DNA from: Candidatus Cryptobacteroides onthequi
Lineage (GTDB): Bacteria; Bacteroidota; Bacteroidia; Bacteroidales; UBA932
Direction of reading: 5' to 3'
Assembly (NCBI GenBank): GCA_018066125.1
Contig: JAGHSA010000061.1
Coordinates: forward strand, 1-50,136
Length of the DNA: 50,136 nt
The notes under the pieces were generated by a model, which saw only the letters and a list, made by a program, of their open reading frames with translations, was not told where the DNA came from and ran no database searches. Every line of letters begins with the position of its first letter. Position 1 is the stretch's first letter. Of the stretch, positions 49,862 to 50,136 are shown one piece after another. The translations under genes and the position numbers were made by a program.

Positions 49862-50065
49862 AGAATAGCCGAGTTTATCGCGATTTCCCGTCTGAATCTA
49901 TTGTTCAGCTCGCAGATAGCCGCGATTATGCCAATTTCTCGTCTGAAATCGCAGTCTCAGCTCAGAACAGACGTGTATATGGTGAATTTTCGTCTGAAAC
50001 GTGCTTCCTGCTCTCAAACAGACGAGGTTTTGCCATATTCACGTCTGAAACTGCCGCCGCCCGAT
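49862..50065. repeat. Tandem array of four 51-bp units
   Basis: GTCTGAA recurs at 49890, 49941, 49992 and 50043, exactly 51 nt apart each time. Around it each unit has an AT-rich middle and, in units 3 and 4, an inverted CAGACG...CGTCTG pair 17 nt apart. Other positions are diverged. The plus strand is open through all units and reads a 17-residue motif of the form NRRVYGEFSSE, with variants DSRDYANFSSE and NRRGFAIFTSE. The minus strand has stops in units 1 and 2. It may be a degenerate coding repeat or a non-coding repeat with a hairpin core. Confidence 0.88.
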
Positions 50066-50077
50066 AGCGACGGAGGT

Positions 50078-50131
50078 AAAGCCCCTGCGGCGGGCATTGC
50101 GGAGCTATTCTCTGCCCGCAAAGGGGCTTTT
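50078..50131 (+). terminator. Large hairpin at the window edge, possible terminator
   Basis: AAAGCCCCT pairs with AGGGGCTTT and, further in, GCGGGC with GCCCGC, with a small internal bulge and an 18-nt loop. A short T-run follows. It may end a transcript that crosses the 51-bp array. Confidence 0.65.
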
Positions 50132-50136
50132 CCGAA

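Larger units (their letters stand above)
49497..50136. other. 640-nt gene-poor edge region rich in repeats
   Basis: No recognised protein gene lies here. From left to right it holds a T-rich stretch, two 54-bp inverted-repeat elements, about 140 nt of unassigned sequence (49717-49860), four 51-bp tandem units, and a large hairpin near the window edge. A weak reading frame (GTG 49732, or ATG 49792, to 50067) spans the 51-bp units. Confidence 0.7.

Noticed and set aside
49862-50065. 51-bp array as a CRISPR array
   Set aside because: There is no constant 25-40 nt repeat with unique spacers; the whole unit drifts and only about 8 nt are fixed. No cas genes are in the window.
49792-50067. Calling the 51-bp array frame a protein-coding gene
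   Set aside because: It lacks a promoter, a recognised domain and a clear start. Only the 17-codon period supports it, so it is reported as a repeat instead.

Overview
The window looks like a chromosomal segment of a Bacteroidota, most likely Bacteroidales, bacterium. The evidence is: (i) repeated promoters of the form TTG/TTTG, 19-21 nt, TAnnTTTG, the Bacteroidota sigma-70 consensus; (ii) A-rich leaders without Shine-Dalgarno sites; (iii) lineage-typical proteins (SDR-type threonine dehydrogenase beside kbl, anaerobic sulfatase maturase, BACON/LRR lipoprotein, DUF6515 protein, type-B L31). A gut or other anaerobic glycan-using relative of Rikenellaceae or RC9/UBA932-type lineages would fit, but the genus cannot be fixed from this sequence. 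Genes are tightly packed. I see no phage, transposase, integrase or CRISPR array.

Layout. 0-2.6 kb: the 3' part of a dipeptidyl-peptidase IV-type S9 peptidase and an M20 dipeptidase. 2.6-8.25 kb (minus): a complete RND tripartite efflux operon (adaptor, pump, outer membrane factor). 8.3-10.6 kb: divergent kbl and tdh, which turn threonine into glycine and acetyl-CoA. 10.6-13.1 kb: a GlmM-type phosphohexomutase coupled to a DUF1343/NamZ-like protein. 13.2-15.7 kb: L31, a strongly degenerate PriA-like protein and tRNA-Phe. 15.7-20.5 kb: sulfatase maturase, GH36-type alpha-galactosidase and a CyuA-type desulfidase. 21.1-26.1 kb: an arginase-fold protein followed by gcvT-gcvH-gcvPA-gcvPB. 26.1-31.6 kb: a small outer membrane barrel, lrgAB, two acidic paralogs with a NUC1 endonuclease and an aldo/keto reductase, Dtd and a HIT protein. 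31.65-36 kb: tRNA-Cys, a Ser-rich DUF6515 protein, a GDPD lipoprotein, a PfkB kinase and a YgjP-like metallopeptidase. 36-40.9 kb: an AspT-type transporter, a transglutaminase lipoprotein, a DMT transporter and an acyl-ACP thioesterase. 40.9-44.9 kb (minus): YitT, heparinase II/III and NagX-type acyltransferase as one operon. 45.1-49.5 kb: an Omp85-type barrel and a large BACON/LRR lipoprotein. 49.5-50.1 kb: a gene-poor stretch with two families of repeats and a closing hairpin.

How the genes fit together. kbl/tdh feed glycine to the complete glycine cleavage set 12 kb away, giving a threonine-to-C1 route. Peptidases, glycan enzymes and sulfatase maturation fit a peptide- and glycan-consuming anaerobe. 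Heparinase and NagX suggest glycosaminoglycan or uronate-glycan handling.

Items most worth a second look. First, the PriA-like protein keeps the PriA fold landmarks but has lost Walker A, the zinc cysteines and the C-terminal helicase motifs in an intact reading frame. Second, an exactly 51-bp-periodic array at the right edge carries an inverted CGTCTG core and an open 17-residue repeat frame. Third, a pair of 54-bp inverted-repeat elements lies just upstream of that array. Fourth, a DUF1343 protein has no signal peptide and altered motifs. Fifth, two acidic paralogs precede a secreted nuclease.
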